From positions 17,804,001 through 17,868,000 of the forward strand of contig CATNEN010000038.1 of assembly GCA_950097015.1 (NCBI GenBank): 64,000 nucleotides of DNA, read 5' to 3'. Source of the DNA: Macrostomum hystrix (lineage: Eukaryota > Platyhelminthes > Macrostomidae). Made by a program: the position numbers and the translations under genes. Under the pieces are notes generated by a model. The model searched no databases and was not told the DNA's origin. It saw nothing but the letters and a program-made list of their open reading frames with translations. Below are positions 1 to 11,591 of this stretch, piece after piece (position 1 is the stretch's first letter; each line of letters opens with the position of its first letter).

Positions 1-660
1 ATCGGTAGCATTAAAGTGAAGAGACTGTCACGATACCTCCATCGTTTTTTGTAGTATATTTAAAAAAAATTGAGTTTAGAAGAAAAAATTAAAATAGCAG
101 CAGTTAGTTTTTAGTTCTTACTACTGGCTATCACACACAAGTAGTATGACGAGTAAAACTGTTCGATGCTACTAAACAAAAATAGCACAGCATTCTAAGA
201 AATGAAGTAAATACATTTGGAAACTAATAAATTGCACATAGTGCATGCATTTGCGATAAAAAAGATTGTTAGAAAAAGTATTTTCAATCACAATCTTTCC
301 ACTAAAGGTCAAAACTGCTTTAAACTATTTTAAAACAGAATATTGCATCAATTCGACAAAGAACGAAATCTGTTAAAAAATTGCAGGTACCGGTGGCGGA
401 CAAGAAATAGAAAAAAGTCTAATTTAAACTGAACACGGCAGTAAAACAAAAAACTAAAGAAATGGCAAGAACACGCGAAATTGAAGACAATGGACTACAA
501 AAAACACAAATCTTGCTTATGGGCTTTACAAAGTTTCTACGACGCTGATGTAAAAACAAAACTCACTTTAAAAATATAAATTTTAAGAGAAACACACGAT
601 TTTTTTGTTAATTAAAAAAAGGAACTAACCAAAATCTTACAAGCTAACACAATAGACCTT
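1..660. other. AT-rich flank, no gene seen
   Basis: AT-rich sequence with no open frame of note and no recognisable RNA gene. It lies just 3' of the minus-strand PRKAR1 gene and could contain part of its 3' UTR or its downstream flank. I see nothing else in it. Confidence 0.5.
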
Positions 661-662
661 TT

Positions 663-1306
663 CAAGCTTCAGGGATCTGATAAGATGATCATTTCCCAAG
701 CTTCAGGGATCTGATAAGATGATCATTTCCCAAGCTTCAGGGATCTGATAAGATGATCATTTCCCAAGCTTCAGGATCTGATAAGATGATCATTTCCCAA
801 GCTTCAGGGATCTGATAAGATGATCATTTCCCAAGCTTCAGGGATCTGATAAGATGATCAATTCCCAAGCTTCAGGGATCTGATAAGATGATCATTTCCC
901 AAGCTTCAGGATCTGGGATCAATAAGATGATCATTTCCCAAGCTTCTGGTATCTGATAAGATGATCATTTCCCAAGCTTCAGGATCTGGGATCAATAAGA
1001 TGATCAATTCCCAAGCTTCAGGGATCTGATAAGATGATCATTTCCCAAGCTTCAGGGATCTGATAATATAATCATTTCCCAAGCTTCAGGATCTGATAAG
1101 ATGATCATTTCCTAAGCTTCTGGTATCTGATAAGATGATCATTTCCCAAGCTTCAGGGATCTGATAAGATGATCATTTCCCAAGCTTCAGGGATCTGATA
1201 AGATGATCATTTCCAAAGCTTCAGGGATCTGATAAATTGATTACTTCCCAAGCTTCGGGGAGAACTGATAAGATGATCATTTCCCAAGGTTAAGGGATCT
1301 GATATG
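663..1306. repeat. 34-bp minisatellite array
   Basis: About 18-19 tandem copies of a 34-bp unit. Each copy contains AAGCTTCAGGGATCTGATAA followed by GATGATCATTTCCC. Some copies carry a short insertion (GGGATCAATAAG) or lose one G. The array lies downstream of the PRKAR1 stop codon. Confidence 0.9.
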
Positions 1307-1309
1307 ATT

Positions 1310-1465
1310 TAAATTTCCTGGAATCAATTATTTTCTAGAACAAATTATTTCCTAGAATCAATTATTTCCTAGAACCAATTATTCCCTAGAATCAATTATT
1401 TCCTAGAACCAATTATTTCCTAGAATCAATTATTTCATAGAATCAATTATTTCCTAGAACCATTG
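1310..1465. repeat. 17-bp minisatellite array
   Basis: About nine copies of a 17-bp unit close to TTTCCTAGAATCAATTA, alternating AATCAATTA and AACCAATTA forms. It abuts the 34-bp array on one side and ends about 25 bp from the PRKAR1 stop codon, so it probably lies in the transcribed 3' region of that gene. Confidence 0.85.
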
Positions 1466-1486
1466 CTCTCCTAGAAGCAATCCATC

Positions 1487-4400
1487 TCAAACAGTCAGCA
1501 AAATGTAAGAGTTATACTTGGCAATATTCCGTTTGAGAATATCGCCGCAAGGTCCCATGACGCGTTCAAAGCGTTTGCGATCGAGTTTGACGCATTTTAG
1601 CGGGCCGCGAGCAATCACCGTGGCAGCGCGAGGCCGATCTAACAGAAGAGCAATTTCACCTGCGGGAAAATGGGTACTTTTAATTTGTTTGATTGTTTAT
1701 TACAGAACAAATGCAATAAAAAATGAACACCTACTACTTACCAAAGTAGTCTGACGGACCCAGTTTGCCTACTTCGACTGCGTCCTCATTCTCTGACGGC
1801 CTCTGCATGACGGCTGCCACGCCCTGGAAGTAAAAGTACAATTTAGCCGACTTTTTATACAATACTTATCTCAAATAAAATATTAAAACGTACTTGTTTT
1901 TTAATTTATATCTCACGCCTTAAGAGATTAAACCAGACTGAAATCTCACCCCTAAGATATTTAACCAAACCGGAATCTCACCCCTAAGATATTTAACCAA
2001 ACTGAAATCTCACCCCTAAGATATTTAACCAAACTCAAATCTCACCCCTAAGATATTTAACCAAACCGGAATCTCACCCCTAAGATATTTAACCAAACTG
2101 AAATCTCACCCCTAAGATATTTAACCAAACTCAAATCTCACCCCTAAGATATTTAACCAAACTGAAATCTCACCCCTAAGATATTTAACCAAACTGAAAT
2201 CTCACCCCTAAGATATTTAACCAAACTCAAATCTCACCCCTAAGATATTTAACCAAACCGGAATCTCACCCCTAAGATATTTAACCAAACCGGAATCTCA
2301 CCCCTAAGATATTTAACCAAACCGGAATCTCAGCCCTAAGTGATTTAAACAGACTGAAATCTCACCCCTAAGTGATTTAAACAGACTGAAATCTCACCCC
2401 TAAGTTATTTAAACAGACTGAAATCTTACTCCTAAGAGTGAGAATTCCTTTGCACAAAACTGCTTAAAAGGATACAAAATACTTTAAAACTAATCCTTAG
2501 TCCTAGTTTTTACCTCCAAAATGATGAAGAAGTCGTCACCAGCCTCGCCCTGACGCACAACAGCTTCATTGTCTTCGAAGGCCACAGTTTCCAGTGCATC
2601 GGCCACAGTTAGCCGTTCCCACAGATCCAGATTCTCCAGTATTGGCACTTTGCTTAGAAATTCTTCATACATTTTCCGTTTGCGAATGGTGCTACCCATC
2701 AGGATGCGCCTGTAGGAGTCGCGATCGATGCCCCAAAGCTTAACGTCTGTTTTGGCGCGAACCGTGGCAGCCCTGGGCGTCCCGTAGATCAATGCCAATT
2801 CGCCGAAACTGCCGCCTTCGCCAACTGTGCTAACGTATTCGCCGTTGACGTAGATGTCGACCTCGCCTTGGTCTAGGATGTAGAAATTGTCACCCTCGGC
2901 GCCTTGCTCGATGATAACTTCGTTAGCGTTGCGGTGAAGCGGGAACATCGCATCGAAGATGTCACTGGAGTTGCCAAAGAAAGTATGTAAGGATTCGGCA
3001 CACACACACACACACAAACACTGCAACAAGACATTTAAGCAACTCACCTTCGCTCATTATCGTCTAAATGTGAAAACAAAACATTCTTAGCGATTGCCTT
3101 GGACAAAGCTCCCATTGTTTTGTAGTCTTTTGGTACTACCTGGTTAATTGTTAAAATCAAATATGACTTCTTTGAATTTATGACTCTAGCAATGGATTAA
3201 ATATGCCTAAACTTGAACGTTGATTATCAATGGCCGACTCTGAAATACCGAAAACTGAAGGTCAATGACCGATTTTGAAATACTGAGAACTGAAGGTCAA
3301 TGACCGATTTTTGAAATACTGAGAACTGAAGGTCAATGACCGATTTTTGAAATACTGAGAACTGAAGGTCAATGACCGATTTTTGAAATACTGAGAACTG
3401 AAGGTCAATGACCGATTTTGAAATACTGAGAACTGAAGGTCAATGACCGATTTTGAAATACTGAGAACTGAAGGTCAATGACCGATATTTGAAATACTGA
3501 GAACTGAAGGTCAATGACCGATTTTGAAATACTGAGAACTGAAGGTCAATGACCGATTTTTGAAATACTGAGAACTGAAGGCAAATGACGGATTTTGAAA
3601 TACTGAGAACTGAAGGCAAATGACGGATTTTGAAATACTGAGAACTGAAGGCAAATGATCGATTTTGAAATACTGAGAACTGAAGGCAAATGACGGATTT
3701 TGAAATACTGAGAACTGAAGTACAATGACCAATTCTGCAATACTAAGAACTGATCGACAATGACCGATTCTGATATACCCAGAACTGATCGACAATGACC
3801 GATAATGAAATTCCGAAGAACTAAAGGACAGTGACCGATAATGAAATTCCGAAGAACTAAAGTACAATGACCATAGTCTGATCCACTGAAATCTGAAGGT
3901 CAACGGCCGATACAGTGTGATTAAAAGATTCAAGAGTAGGATCAACATAATTGAGCAAACCTTCTTAACATAGCTAGCAGCGTCTTCCTCGGTGTAGACT
4001 TCACCACTGACCGCACCTCGCCGACTGCGCTTCCTCTGTACTGACTGAGCTGGAGCCAACATTGGCGGCAGCATACTCTCGTCGTCGTCATCGATGCCGC
4101 AGGTTCCCGATGGCAAGCCAGCGGCAGCTGAACTAGTTGAGCCAGAATATTTCTGCACTGAAGATGACGGAGCTGAGTAAGCAGACCCAGCTAGTTCAGG
4201 CATTAGGATGCGATTCTGTACAATTGAAAATAACAAATAATTTTAATTACAGTATAGTACGACAGGCAGGTGAAGGCAACAACTTTCTAAAGATATCCAG
4301 AACATAAAAAACTAACTAATGCACCACTCAGAATTTTTTTAATCTGATTATACCTCATTTTTTCTATCTAAATGCATGGAAATCAAATAATGTTACAAGT

Positions 4401-7400
4401 ATAATTAACTGCTTATTTTTTACCTTACAAAAGTTTTCATTCTAGATAATATATTTCAAGTGTAAGGGCAATGAAATTCACTACTTCTACTAATGCAAGA
4501 TAATAAGGATTTATCAGAATATTTGTATTGAACTCTTTCATTGCAAACTATAACTTGAGAAATGTAGCACAATGTAGCTAAATGAAAAACAATCTATACA
4601 TTGTTCTTTTTGCACTACAATAAGCAACCAAAACATTATATACCACATAACTACAATTAACTATATATTTATAGCACATACAAGAGTGCAGAAAAAAATT
4701 AAATAAAAAAACACAAATTCAGTAGGCATTTCCTACTAATGAAACATTTATAGCCTTTTCTTGAGACTTTTTGGCATATAGAAATACAAGGTGGTGGCCA
4801 ATTACAGCAAGCTGCCATGCAGAAAAGGACAGATCCATGTAGAACATGGTCCAGATAATGTTTAGTGCACACCAGAAAAAATTAGGAATATTTGATTTGC
4901 ATGCCAAGTTTAGACATATTTTTGAATTGGATACCAGTGTGGTTTTCACACAAAAAATGTTATTTAGGACAAATGTGACACTTGTATTTTGTAAAAGACA
5001 CAACCTATTTTTGCTTAAAGAGACATTTGAAGTTGTTCGCATATTGTATTTAACTAAAAGCAATGGAACATAAAAATGAAGTTATTTTTAGAATTTATAG
5101 TCCTATTTTTAAATGGTAAAAAGTTGACACAACAGACATAATTTTTATTTATTTATGCTAAGTCTGTAATGTTTTATATAGATAATAGTATCTTTAGTAT
5201 ATCATTACAGTTTTATAGCTTTAAAACTGTCACCACTTTCTTAAATGATTCAAGACTATTCAATGTTGATAATACAAATAAACAAGCAATATATTAGATT
5301 TTTTATTGGAAATGCATGAATGCATACCACTGTCAAGAGGGTGTCCAGTGTATGCCAGAGTTTTTGTAGGCAAAAGTAAGGGTGTATGTCAAGTACACCA
5401 AAAATTTCCAACCCCTGTTTATAAAGTTATGCTGATATACCAATTTGTTTTGATCACTACACTAGGAACTAGGATCTATTTGAATTCAATTCAAATAAAT
5501 TCAAATCATGACAGTTCAATTTAGTAGCATTAACTTAGGGATATAGCTAAGAGCTTGTCATACTCACGAGGCTCAAATATTACATAATTTTATTTAGGCC
5601 TAACCTCAATGGGTTAATATATAATATGGATGGAGATATTATTACATGTGATATATTAGGCGAATTTAATGCTTCGCACATCACATGAGATATGTAGCAT
5701 TTAAAAAATGTTTCTAAGAAATGAAGGCTTCTAAGGTTGAGTATTTCTTCTTCTAGTGGTCCTTGCAGGAAAAGTTTATGTCAGCAATGTATTTCATATG
5801 AGGCCAAAATGTAGGGTTTTTTGAGAGATGAATCATCAGCATGGCTAATTGTCTACTTGGAGTGGGTTTGGGAATTCCCTGTCACACACCCCAATTAAAA
5901 TCTCGTCCTGCTAGCAGCCACCCCACTCCAGTGTATGTACATTTTAACATCAGTTTAACGTTGGTAAAAACCGATTGGCCAAGGTTATACACATAGAATA
6001 TGGCATATGGCTATAGGGATATCATTAACCTTGGAATGATGATGATTGAAAATCAACAATTTGCAAGCATAACACAAAAAGATCACTAGGCATTTATTAT
6101 ATGGTCCCATACATGTGCAACCTCCCAAATCTTAGCCGGCCTTGCGACTTAGTTTTTGCTCTCATTTGCGACTTAGTTTGTTTCATTGCTCTATTTACGA
6201 CTTAGTTTGCTCTCATTTGCTCTCTTTTTCTCTCCCCTTTTTCCTTTTCTTCACGCCTTCCTTTTTTGTCCCTTGGTCCCCCCTTTGATTTTTTTGCGCT
6301 TGGTCGATTGGTTTTTGCGACTTACCTTGCTTGGCCCTAGTTTCACCGGGTGTTGTGCATGTATGTATGGTCCTATAGGGTGGTTCTCACAGAGTTGCCA
6401 CTTTTAGTGTCCAAAGTGTTTTTTTGCCAATTTTGATTGTTTTTTTATCTATTACTGCAGTATATTATATAAGCTACAGTAAAAAGTGGTTTAAAGCAGT
6501 TTTTTAACACTTCATTGACAAATTCATCATTCTTCATTCAAATTCTTCATTCATCACTCATCGGATCTACGCTTTTGAGGGCTGTAGATCCGATGAGTAA
6601 AACTGCTATTAAATGCAAATATTAAGGAATCCATTGGGGCTAGAATAAAGTGCCATATGTCATTAGAGACATCTATGTACCCTTCATAATATGATATAGC
6701 ATTTGTGGTTTTACAGAATACACATCCTGAGAATTTTACATTTCCCCGATATAGATCCGATGAGTCAAACTGCTTACTCAAAAAAATCTGTTTTTTTACA
6801 TTTTAGTTTTTTGGTAGTTGAATAGAGATAGTATGTAGTGTGCCTATAGTTTTATGAAAGCACATAAATATATATTTCGTTTGCAAGAGGATTTAGCACT
6901 GAATATGCTACCACTAATTTTTTACTGACGAATTTAGGTCAAGAGGTCTGACGTAGATCTGATGAGTTAAGTTTTGTGAGACACTTAGAAAAGCCACAAA
7001 GTAAGTAGATATAGCTGAATTATAATAGAAATTATGTTTCCTAATGCTTATTTTAGTTATATATTGCCATATAAAAGAACAATGACGTCTTGAACACAAA
7101 CGCTTTTGACAAGGGAAAGTCTTAATCTTTGACTAACATGTGTGAGACACGGTGCTTTTACAGACTTTCATGATTTCTAGTGATTTAAAAATATGTAAAC
7201 AAATGGAATTTATAACAAAGCTTTAGTGCCCCACATAGGGAAACATTGATAGAACACAAATGGTTCAACAGGACAGCTTCAAATTACATTATAAAATATA
7301 TTTTTTGAAAAGACACGTTTTTTCAGTACTATGGCAATCCCGTGAGAATCACCCTATAGACATATTCTGTCTTCAAAATTAATTTTATATAAGGTACAAA

Positions 7401-8906
7401 CTTAATGTATTTTGCTTTTTATACATGCCACATTGCCTTACACTGCAAAGAATTTTTCTGTATTCCAAATATATGTTTATAAGATTCAAGCAATCAAATG
7501 TCTACCAATGAACTATAGAGGGCTAATTCATGCCAGAAAATGCAGGGCACCTTGCTGACAGTGGAATGCAACCTTTGTATTGCACACTAGGCCTATGCCA
7601 ACCCCTTGACATATAGGCCCTACACCAATGCATGCCAGCCCAAAGCAAATATATTCTGGAAAATTCTGACATTCACTAGGCCTACATGGTCCTGACTTAC
7701 AGACTAGCTATTATATGTAGATGAAGTTTGCAATATTCACACTGGACTGTGCCAATAGTAAGCACTGCCTAGTAAAACACTAAGAAAAATAAATAGTATA
7801 GGGCCTATTCATCACAAACATGGAAGTGCTTATTCGCATGGTCCCATGCCAATAATTTCAATTTTATCCACATGGATCCGTGCTGATACTTTCCTGCTTA
7901 TCCACACGGCAGCTTGTATGAATAGGTCAGGTCTACTTTCAAGTCCCTACCTATTATTCTCTAAGCATTAGGCTTTTGCTTCAGAGTATAGTGTATAGGG
8001 CCTAGTGTACACTATCAATGCATAGTATAAAAGAATAACAATGATGTATAATGTGTGACGAGTTTGGTGCTGACTGGAATTCTGCTGGTTGACTTGTATG
8101 ATTTTCTTTGATAGACTTTTTACTTTTTAAGTCAATACAATTCAAATGAAAACATGTAACAATAACAAAGTATGAGTTGTTATTAAAGTAATTAAAAAGG
8201 ATGACATTAATGTCGCTTAATGAATGTGTAGGTCGAAATGTAGAACACTGTCGTAACACACTGACAACTTTGTTGATCTATTGGCTCGAGGGTTCAACAA
8301 AACGTTCAAACCTGAAAGGGCCTCATTTCAAAGAACAGAACTGTGTGGATAAAATAAAAATTAACAGCACGGCATATTTATATGCAAAAAAGTTTTAGAC
8401 ATATTCATACAATGAATTATCGGCACGGGACCATGGGAATAAGCTCTGCCCACAAACATCTGAAAAAATTGCCATATTAACACTATAGACTATAATCTAG
8501 ATAAGTAATATACTCAAATGCATTATTAGTTGAAGATTTATCTAAAGATGATAGAGGACTACAGACTGCCCATAAGGGCCTACTGGAATATCTGCAAAAA
8601 TAGAGTGGATGCACAACAGGGACGTCTCAAATGTGTGACAATGACAAGCCCTCCTAGTTTTACCAAGATGCGTGACAAGCATCATTGCAATTGCAATTTA
8701 GTAAAAATTGCACAAAGAAAACAAAAAACTGAGACAAAATTTACCTTATCCAATTTCTCAAAGTAATCTCGAACAAATTTGAATGGATTTTCTGGCTGAG
8801 TTATACACAACCGCACAATGCACTCCTTTAGAGCCTTCTGAATTTGATGGTTTTTAAGATATTTTTCTACATCATTCAGATGTGCTTCCTCGGTAGAAAG
8901 ATTCAT
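1487..8906 (-). CDS. PRKAR1: cAMP-dependent protein kinase type I regulatory subunit
   Basis: Binds and inhibits the PKA catalytic subunit and releases it on cAMP binding; cytosolic and anchored through AKAPs. Six coding exons: 8906-8745, 4215-3961, 3139-3048, 2964-2514, 1823-1742 and 1659-1487. All have GT/AG borders, and the joined frame of 1215 nt gives 404 residues (family about 380). Exon 1 encodes the docking/dimerisation helices ([19 protein letters not shown]). Exon 2 encodes a Ser/Asp-rich linker and the pseudosubstrate RRGAV; Ala at the phosphosite marks type I, not type II. Exons 3-6 encode two cyclic-nucleotide-binding domains with phosphate-binding cassettes [16 protein letters not shown] and [16 protein letters not shown]. 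The ATG at 8906 is the start because TAA lies in frame 18 nt upstream. The linker is longer and more acidic than usual. A very small exon inside the 4.5-kb first intron cannot be excluded. Confidence 0.95.
1926..2440. repeat. 32-bp minisatellite in PRKAR1 intron
   Basis: About 16 copies of a 32-bp unit containing ATCTCACCCCTAAGATATTT and then AACCAAAC plus TG, TC or CGG. It occupies most of the intron between exons 4 and 5 of PRKAR1. The last copies are degenerate (AAGTGATTTAAACAGACTG). Confidence 0.9.
3228..3900. repeat. 35/36-bp minisatellite in PRKAR1 intron
   Basis: About 18 copies of a 35-36 bp unit with core GAACTGAAGGTCAATGACCG followed by ATTTTGAAATACTGA. It fills the intron between exons 2 and 3. 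Copies toward 3900 drift (GAACTAAAGGACAGTGACCG). Open frames over it are repeat artefacts. Confidence 0.9.
6373..7359. mobile_element. Putative MITE, 28-bp imperfect TIRs
   Basis: Ends at 6373-6400 and 7332-7359 are inverted copies beginning CTATAGGGTGGTTCTCAC and, on the other strand, CTATAGGGTGATTCTCAC, both followed by an RGRRTTGCCA-type stretch. The 987-bp interior has no transposase. It contains a hairpin at about 6557-6598 (ACTCATCGGATCTAC against its complement); the same TAGATCYGATGAGT motif recurs near 6751 and 6954. The target-site duplication is unclear and may be TA or TATA overlapping the TIR tip. The superfamily is unassigned. Confidence 0.6.
7822..8450. mobile_element. MULE-like MITE with perfect 9-bp TSD
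   Basis: The left end GGAAGTGCTTATTCGCATGG and the right end (complement GGCAGAGCTTATTCCCATGG) form an inverted pair extending about 35 bp imperfectly. It is flanked by a perfect 9-bp direct repeat CACAAACAT at 7813-7821 and 8451-8459. Nine-bp duplications are typical of the Mutator superfamily. The 629-bp interior is non-coding. Subterminal motifs such as CCTGCTTATCCACACGGCA are shared with the element at 9603-10260, so the two belong to one family. Confidence 0.85.
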
Positions 8907-9602
8907 TGCGATTTTCAAATTTTACAGTTAGACTCAGAACATAGAAACAGGTAAATTACCAAATAATTATTACAAGTCAAGATTATGTCCTTTGTCTTGC
9001 CAAGCTTATCTCAAGGCCAACCAATAAAGAACAACAGAACCGATATTACCAATATTTTCTAGAAAAAGCTAAAAAACTATAAAGCAACAATTTTTTCACA
9101 GCAACACTTTTTTATACTCATTTTGCTCTTAAAAAACAGTTTATGTTATTTTTAGCTTCGAAAATTTGCTAAAAGAAGTCATTTGTTTAAAACTTTAGCA
9201 ATTTAAGCCGCGTGGTTTTAAGATGAAAACCAATGTCATGAATTTTTTATATCGTAAAAATATATCTTAAAGCTTAAATCGATAATGGGTAGTTTGTTGG
9301 TAGCTAGTCTACTTTAGTATTCCTATTAGTTTTCTGATTATAGAAAAAGTGATGACTGATTTTCGTTCGATTGGTAAGTAAGTTGGCTGTTTGTTGGAAA
9401 TATAAAGCAACACTAGGCCCTATCAGCTATCTGCTATTGAAATTGACTAGTAATGCTAATTAATTGTTTACTCTTTAGCATTAATTATGCTGTTTTGGAT
9501 TTTTGCATCTGTTTTTATAGATTTATTTTTTTATATTGACTTAAGTCTATGGTATTAAATAATATTATTGGTTATCTAATATATTCAATAGATAATTTCT
9601 TA
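8907..9602. promoter_or_regulatory. PRKAR1 5' flank, no defined motif
   Basis: AT-rich sequence upstream of the PRKAR1 start codon on the minus strand. It should hold the 5' UTR and promoter by position only. I see no clear TATA box, GC box or other gene. Confidence 0.35.
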
Positions 9603-10260
9603 GGCAGTGCTTATCCCCATGGTACCGTAGAAATAATTTTTGTCTTATTCCTACGGTATCGTGGGAATAATTTCCTGCTTATCCGCATGGCACACTGACG
9701 AGATAGCTGTCCTATCTTCAACATATTCTGTGGGAATAATTTCCTGCTTATCCACACGGCACACCGTTGAGATAGCTGTCCTATCTTCAGCTATAGACTT
9801 AGAAGGCTTGAGCTATAAGATTAGATAAATACACACTTCAGTTGGATTCTTTTAAATATATAAATAATTGAAATATATATTTTATATACTTAAAAAGCCA
9901 CCGTATTGGGTAACTACTTGCGAAAAAAGCAGAAAACTTTAATTTGTTTACTTGCTTTTAAAAACCAGAAGAAAAAATGAAAATTGCAGTCATGATAAAA
10001 AGATAGATGATAGGACAGCTATCTCGTCAGTGTGCCGTGCGGATAAGCAGGAAATTATTCCCACAGAATATGTTGAAGATAGGACAGCTATCTCTACAGT
10101 GTGCCATGCGGATAAGCAGGAAATTATTCCCACGGAATATGTTGAAGATAGGACAGCTATCTCGTCAGTGTGCCGTGCGGATAAGCAGGAAATTATTCCC
10201 ACGGTACGGTAGGAATAAGACAAAAATTATTTCTACGGTACTGTGGAGATAAGCACTGCC
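9603..10260. mobile_element. Foldback-type MULE-like MITE, 9-bp TSD
   Basis: Ends GGCAGTGCTTATCCCC (9603) and its near-perfect inverted copy ending at 10260. Flanks AATTTCTTA (9594-9602) and AATTTCCTA (10261-10269) make a 9-bp target-site duplication with one mismatch. Each arm is built of 69-bp units containing GATAGGACAGCTATC and CCTGCTTATCC (plus complement): about two units in the left arm (9660-9800) and three in the right (10008-10200). The TIR matches the element at 7822-8450. No coding capacity; open frames over the arms are artefacts. Confidence 0.85.
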
Positions 10261-10403
10261 AATTTCCTATGCAATCTTATCTTTAAATGCCTAATTCGGA
10301 AAATTTAGGCTATTGGTTTTTGGACGCTTTGTAGTCACATTAAATCTCACAAGTCTAAGGTCTTTGGATTCTCTCTATGACTAGCACTGAAACAGGCTGT
10401 AAT

Positions 10404-10414
10404 GGGAATACAAG
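10404..10414. other. Left target-site duplication of 8.75-kb transposon
   Basis: GGGAATACAAG occurs directly outside the left end and again at 19167-19177 outside the right end, in the same orientation. The 10-11 bp length fits the Mutator superfamily. One ambiguous G at the left border prevents fixing the exact length. Confidence 0.85.
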
Positions 10415-10590
10415 GGGTCCGTGGAAATGCCGAAACGGACGAAACGGACCGAAACGGACCGAAACGAACCGAAACGGGCCGAAACGGACCGAAACGGACC
10501 GAAACGAACCGAAACGGACCGAAACGAACCGAAACCAACCAAAGCGGACCGAAACGGACCGAAACCAACCGAAATGGACGAATCGGGAGA
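10415..10590 (+). repeat. Left terminal inverted repeat (10-bp unit array)
   Basis: A unique tip (GGTCCGTGGAAATGCCGAAAC) is followed by about 14 copies of a 10-bp unit GAAACGGACC, with variants GAAACGAACC and GAAACGGGCC, ending near AAATGGACGAATCGGG. It is the inverted counterpart of 18980-19166. Short open frames rich in T, E, R, N and P across it arise from the period and are not genes. Confidence 0.9.
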
Positions 10591-10855
10591 CTTAACTTCA
10601 GAATCTATATGCATATATGTAACGTGTACCTGATGTTGATGTCGGATTTTTTCCCTTTCAAACTCGCGCCTGATTGGGGACTGGGAACTGAAGCCTGATT
10701 AACAAAGTCGGGGGGGGGCGAATAATAACAATAATTGCAGGAGGGCAGTGGGCTCACTGGCGCAGCACGTTTGGCGTCATCGTCCCACAGCCAGCGGGGA
10801 GGCAATTCTGCCCATTCCGCTGACTCCTGGGGGGTTTCTTATGAAAGTATTCTCT

Positions 10856-10921
10856 ATGCTTAATGCTGAAAATGTGCATCAATTAGGCGGAAATTGGTGT
10901 ACATTTTCAGCATAAAGCATA
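10856..10921. other. Imperfect hairpin, about 28-bp stem
   Basis: TATGCTTAATGCTGAAAATG on the left pairs with CATTTTCAGCATAAAGCATA on the right, around a central segment ATCAATTAGGCGGAAATTGGT that is itself partly self-complementary. It lies inside the transposon about 440 bp from its left tip. It could be a subterminal protein-binding site or a small nested insertion; no function is shown. Confidence 0.6.
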
Positions 10922-11591
10922 TGATATAGGTATTTCTTCTAGCTATTCATGTAACTATTTTCCGGTGTAAATTTCCGGGTTTTACGTTTAAACCTCGTAA
11001 CATCTTTGTGCAGCAACCTCACTCCCCCGTGCTATATCTACGAGCCAATTCTATCGCAAGAAAATTCATCGCTTCATCCCTTTGGTATAAGCTTGCTATA
11101 AGCTAAGCTTGTTGGTATAAGCTTGCCTCCCTTGTCCAGTCCAGCTTTCGCGCCCCGGCCGTGCCTTTTGCCTATTTCGCTTTCTCCGCTTTGCCGCCAC
11201 GTGCGCACGCCAGCTATAGCTTTACTACCCTTTCCACTGGCAGTGCCGATCGCCCCTTTCTCACCTGCCTAGATCCTTTCCATCTGCCTTCCGTCTCTCA
11301 GCTTGTGAGTGAGCGCCCGGTTCCCCCCGGCTAGGCGTGTACTCACCTGTTGTCTGTCGGTTGGCACCTCCCCCTCCCTGCGCTAGCAGGCTCACTGTGT
11401 CCCTTAGCTTAGCTTAGCTAGTCATAGTGAACTTTAGACACCAAATAGCTTTCATTGCACTTAGACTTTAGTCTTTCTGTCTATTTTGACGGTAAATAGC
11501 AACTTTTACATTTATTTATTTAATTATTATAACATATTTACATAGCAAGCATAGAATAGAAAGTCTCCACATTAGCAAATCTCGCTCGGGC

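Larger units (their letters stand above)
4216..8744 (-). other. PRKAR1 intron 1, 4.5 kb
   Basis: Intron between the dimerisation-domain exon and the linker exon. It is AT-rich and contains two inverted-repeat elements (6373-7359 and 7822-8450, listed separately). No coding frame in it has recognisable protein similarity. Positions 4720-5070 and 5300-6370 hold nothing I can name. Confidence 0.7.

Noticed and set aside
4719-5073. Overlapping frames on both strands (114 and 75 codons)
   Set aside because: They lie in PRKAR1 intron 1, have no recognisable domain and no splice context.
8281-8320. A GTTCAA-type B-box suggesting a tRNA
   Set aside because: No cloverleaf can be folded around it and there is no matching A box; it lies inside the MITE.
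10377-10698. Thr/Glu/Arg/Asn-rich small frames at the transposon's left end
   Set aside because: They are the 10-bp TIR array read in three frames; similar frames appear at the right end for the same reason.
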